Below are positions 21,213 through 23,295 of a stretch of 23,295 nt of DNA, piece by piece (within the stretch, counting starts at the first letter, position 1; each line of letters opens with the position of its first letter). The notes beneath the pieces are model-generated. The model was not told where the DNA came from. It ran no database searches and was given only the letters and a program-made list of their open reading frames with translations. The stretch covers positions 5,797-29,091 of the IMG/VR virus record IMGVR_UViG_3300002242_000273; one strand, 5' to 3'. Made by a program: the position numbers and the translations under genes. The DNA is from a virus.

Positions 21213-23295
21213 TTAGTTATGTTTTAGTTGTTTCTTTACTTCTTCCAACTCTTTTGACAAGTCTTTTATTGCTTCTACAAGTAAAGGTACAACCTTCGCA
21301 TAATCAACAGTTTTATAACCATCACCGATAGGTGCTTCTTTTATTATTTCAGGTAATACAGCTTCTACTTGTTGAGCTGATAACCCAACTTTTTTATCTG
21401 CTTCGTAACCATATTCTTGTGCTTTTTCGTTAGCAGTGTAATAGAAACCATTAAGTTGTTTTACTTTGTTTAAAGCATCTGGTATATTTCCTTGAATATC
21501 TTTTAATCTTTCATCTGAATAGTAAGCTACAATGTCTCCAGCAACTCTAATAGAGTCTCCAGTTGAGTTTCCATCAAAATAATAGTTTGTGTTTGCAGAG
21601 TCATAGAGTATTGGAGATCTTAAATCTGCATTTGAATTAATTGTACTTGCTGCATATATATCTCCACTAAATTGAATCTGTGCTCCTGAACAAGTCATTC
21701 TTGCACTATAGTCTGCTGTTGAAGAATTGCTATCATGCCAGTCTATATATTTACCAGCTTCTACTACACCAGCACTACTTACATATAATGCTTTACTCCA
21801 CCAACTTCCTGAACTTCCAATATTTAAAGAAAGAGTTCCACTTGAAGTAATTGTGCCACCAGTAAGCCCAGTGCCTGTTGCTACACTTGTAACAGTTCCT
21901 GATGTAGAAGAAGAACCAGTTGCTCCTGTTGTTACAGCAGTTACTCTACCATAAGCATCTATAGTAATATTATCTATCTTAGTGCCATTAGATGTAGAAC
22001 CATAAGTTCCTGATCCAATTCCACCAGTTGCCATATTAAGTGTAACTGATCCACTCGTACCACCCCCTGTTAGGTTTGTTCCAGCAGTTACTGCAGTAAT
22101 ATCTCCTGAATTACTTGTATATCCAGCATTGTTGTTAAATGTAGATATGTTTATATTACCTGGTGCTATTTTATATTGTGTACCACTACTGTTTACTACT
22201 GCAAAGAAATCTGCATTACCAGCAGTTGTTGTTGTTGATAAACCATTTAAGTTTAGTGATAAAGTTCCAGTAGATGTAATAGTACCTCCTGTTAATCCAG
22301 TTCCTGTTGCAACTGAAGTTACTCCAGAAGATGTAACATATCTTCCATCAAGATCAACTGTTAAGCTACTAAGACCTGATCTACCTAAAGTTAATACTCC
22401 AGTACCAGTGGCAAATGATAAACTATTTGCATAATAATTTGTGTTTGTATCTGTTGAAGTAATTGTAATAGTATCTCCACTTCTTGAAGTAGAAGTTCCT
22501 CCTCCTCCAGTAATAGTTAATGTATCATTATTACTATTAGCTGTTGCAGTACCACTTTGTGTAGCTATGTTTTTATATATAGCTTGACTTGAACCTTTAT
22601 CGGAATTAGTTATTGTAACAGTACCTGAAGTTCCTCCACCTGATATTCCTGAACCAGCAGTTACACCAGTTATATCTCCACTGTTTGTAGTATATCCACT
22701 ATCATTAGTCCACTGAGAAATATTACCGCTTTTATTAGTAAATGTTTGAGTATTACTTGCTGTAGTAGTTCCAGTGTTAGTAGTGTATCCAGAATCATTA
22801 GTCCACTGAGAAATATTACCTGATTTATTTGTAAATGTCTGAGTATTAGAAGCAGTAGTTGTACCAGTGTTTGTGGTATAACCAGCTCCATTTGTTAACT
22901 GGCTGTTATTAGTTATTTCGTTGTTAATAGTAATAGTATCACCAGAACGAGCAGTATTAATATTTGTACCTCCAGCTATATCTATAGTATCATTGTTACT
23001 ATTAGCTACCGCAGTACCACCATTGTCGGCAGTAAAGTTTTTGTATATGTATTGTGAAGAACCTCTATCTGAGTTTGTAATTGTTACTGATCCTGAAGTT
23101 CCACCCCCACTTATACCTGTTCCAGCACTAACTGCTGTTATGTCTCCTTGTGGTACAGCGAATGAAGTTGATAGTGTACCCCCATCTTGTTGTGTTAAAG
23201 TTAAAGTAACTGTAGATGAACCACTGTCACTAAAACCAGTTATCATATTGTCATATGCAGAATTAGACTCTGTTGAGCCACCACCCGACCAAGTA
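21213..23295 (-). CDS. Repeat-rich tail fibre with C-terminal S74 chaperone, 5' end cut by window edge
   Basis: The frame stays open from the stop at 21213 through the right edge. The ATG at 23246 is internal, because codons upstream of it still encode fibre-like sequence (TWSGGGSTESNSAYDN). Counting from that Met, about 34-109 and 190-264 are copies of one Gly/Ser/Thr-rich module (GDITAVSAGTGISGGGTSG, later SNNDT and RSGDTITI). About 115-188 holds 31-residue repeats (SQWTNDSGYTTN, TFTNKSGN), and VATGTGLTGGTIT occurs twice further on. This is the beta-stranded shaft of a trimeric fibre. From Ser577 the sequence SDERLKDIQGN, VGLSAQQVEAVLPEI, KTVDYAKVVPLLVEAIK and a final coiled coil form a full-length S74 chaperone. 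It should cut itself at Tyr576-Ser577 after trimerisation. Role: receptor recognition. Confidence 0.85.
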   Translation of the reverse strand, partial: TWSGGGSTESNSAYDNMITGFSDSGSSTVTLTLTQQDGGTLSTSFAVPQGDITAVSAGTGISGGGTSGSVTITNSDRGSSQYIYKNFTADNGGTAVANSNNDTIDIAGGTNINTARSGDTITINNEITNNSQLTNGAGYTTNTGTTTASNTQTFTNKSGNISQWTNDSGYTTNTGTTTASNTQTFTNKSGNISQWTNDSGYTTNSGDITGVTAGSGISGGGTSGTVTITNSDKGSSQAIYKNIATQSGTATANSNNDTLTITGGGGTSTSRSGDTITITSTDTNTNYYANSLSFATGTGVLTLGRSGLSSLTVDLDGRYVTSSGVTSVATGTGLTGGTITSTGTLSLNLNGLSTTTTAGNADFFAVVNSSGTQYKIAPGNINISTFNNNAGYTSNSGDITAVTAGTNLTGGGTSGSVTLNMATGGIGSGTYGSTSNGTKIDNITIDAYGRVTAVTTGATGSSSTSGTVTSVATGTGLTGGTITSSGTLSLNIGSSGSWWSKALYVSSAGVVEAGKYIDWHDSNSSTADYSARMTCSGAQIQFSGDIYAASTINSNADLRSPILYDSANTNYYFDGNSTGDSIRVAGDIVAYYSDERLKDIQGNIPDALNKVKQLNGFYYTANEKAQEYGYEADKKVGLSAQQVEAVLPEIIKEAPIGDGYKTVDYAKVVPLLVEAIKDLSKELEEVKKQLKHN
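22455..23147. repeat. Duplicated 75-residue fibre module (22455-22679 and 22920-23147)
   Basis: Two stretches of about 225 bases encode the same module: GDIT, SGGGTSG, VTITNSD, GSSQ, IYKN, SNNDT, RSGDTITI. They flank the 93-base repeats. The copies are clearly alike in protein but have diverged in DNA, so they are older than the 93-base units. Confidence 0.8.
22682..22915. repeat. 93-base tandem repeat in the tail fibre gene
   Basis: Two full units (22682-22774 and 22775-22867) and a partial third (from 22868) have a period of exactly 93 bases, or 31 codons. The two full units share blocks such as GTCCACTGAGAAATATTACC at 22708 and 22801. The period keeps the reading frame, so copy-number change would lengthen or shorten the shaft. 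Confidence 0.9.

Noticed and set aside
22670-22891. Minus-strand frame of 73 codons within the tail fibre
   Set aside because: It is an out-of-frame shadow of the 93-base repeats, inside a well-supported gene.
23244-23246. ATG at 23246 as the true start of the tail fibre
   Set aside because: The frame continues upstream to the window edge with fibre-like residues and no stop, so this Met is internal.

Overview
The window is 23.3 kb of the virion and DNA-packaging region of a tailed bacteriophage (or a prophage-like contig of one). It is AT-rich, and every supported gene lies on the minus strand, so transcription runs from the right edge to the left. The organism is most likely a marine crAss-like phage (Crassvirales or a sister lineage) with a short tail and a Bacteroidota host, probably a flavobacterium. 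Three things point this way. The order is large terminase (about 760 aa), portal (about 810 aa), acidic scaffold, capsid protein (about 490 aa), two ring/adaptor-type proteins and a giant tail protein, with crAss-like terminase and ring-protein sequence patterns. Several intergenic gaps hold the Bacteroidota sigma-factor -7 box (TAnnTTTG, here mostly TATCTTTG). Start codons lack Shine-Dalgarno sequences and sit in A/T-only leaders. Taxonomy rests on remembered family patterns, not on a search.

Layout in the direction of transcription. 23295-20494: receptor-binding region with a repeat-rich tail fibre (cut by the window edge) and a shorter spike/fibre, each ending in a peptidase-S74-type intramolecular chaperone domain. 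20497-19988: a small Rossmann-fold, SAM-dependent or spermidine-synthase-like enzyme. 19934-18363: a coiled-coil protein, a probable head-fibre/decoration protein, a 72-aa unknown and a protein that looks like two GroES folds in tandem. 18361-13433: a candidate small terminase, the large terminase and the portal. 13376-10761: scaffold and major capsid protein, closed by an intrinsic terminator. 10689-9598: an unknown 253-aa protein and a 93-aa protein that has its own promoter and terminator. 9512-2846: two ring/adaptor-type proteins and a 1578-aa P22 gp10-like or muzzle-like tail protein. 2841-1: a Cys-rich 401-aa protein sharing modules with the end of the 1578-aa protein, a 260-aa conserved tail protein, a GNAT-like acetyltransferase and the start of a probable ejection protein that runs off the left edge.

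The genes are packed head to tail, often with TAATATG, TAATG or ATGA junctions, which suggests translational coupling in long operons. Five -7-like boxes and two strong terminators divide the region into a few transcription units, notably around the capsid gene. No gene-free stretch exceeds about 90 bases. There are no tRNAs, CRISPR arrays, integrases or insertion sequences. The points most worth following are the tandem GroES-like protein, the Cys-rich modules shared across the 1578/401-aa gene boundary, the two adjacent S74 proteins, the enzymes embedded in the virion operon, and the promoter/terminator arrangement.
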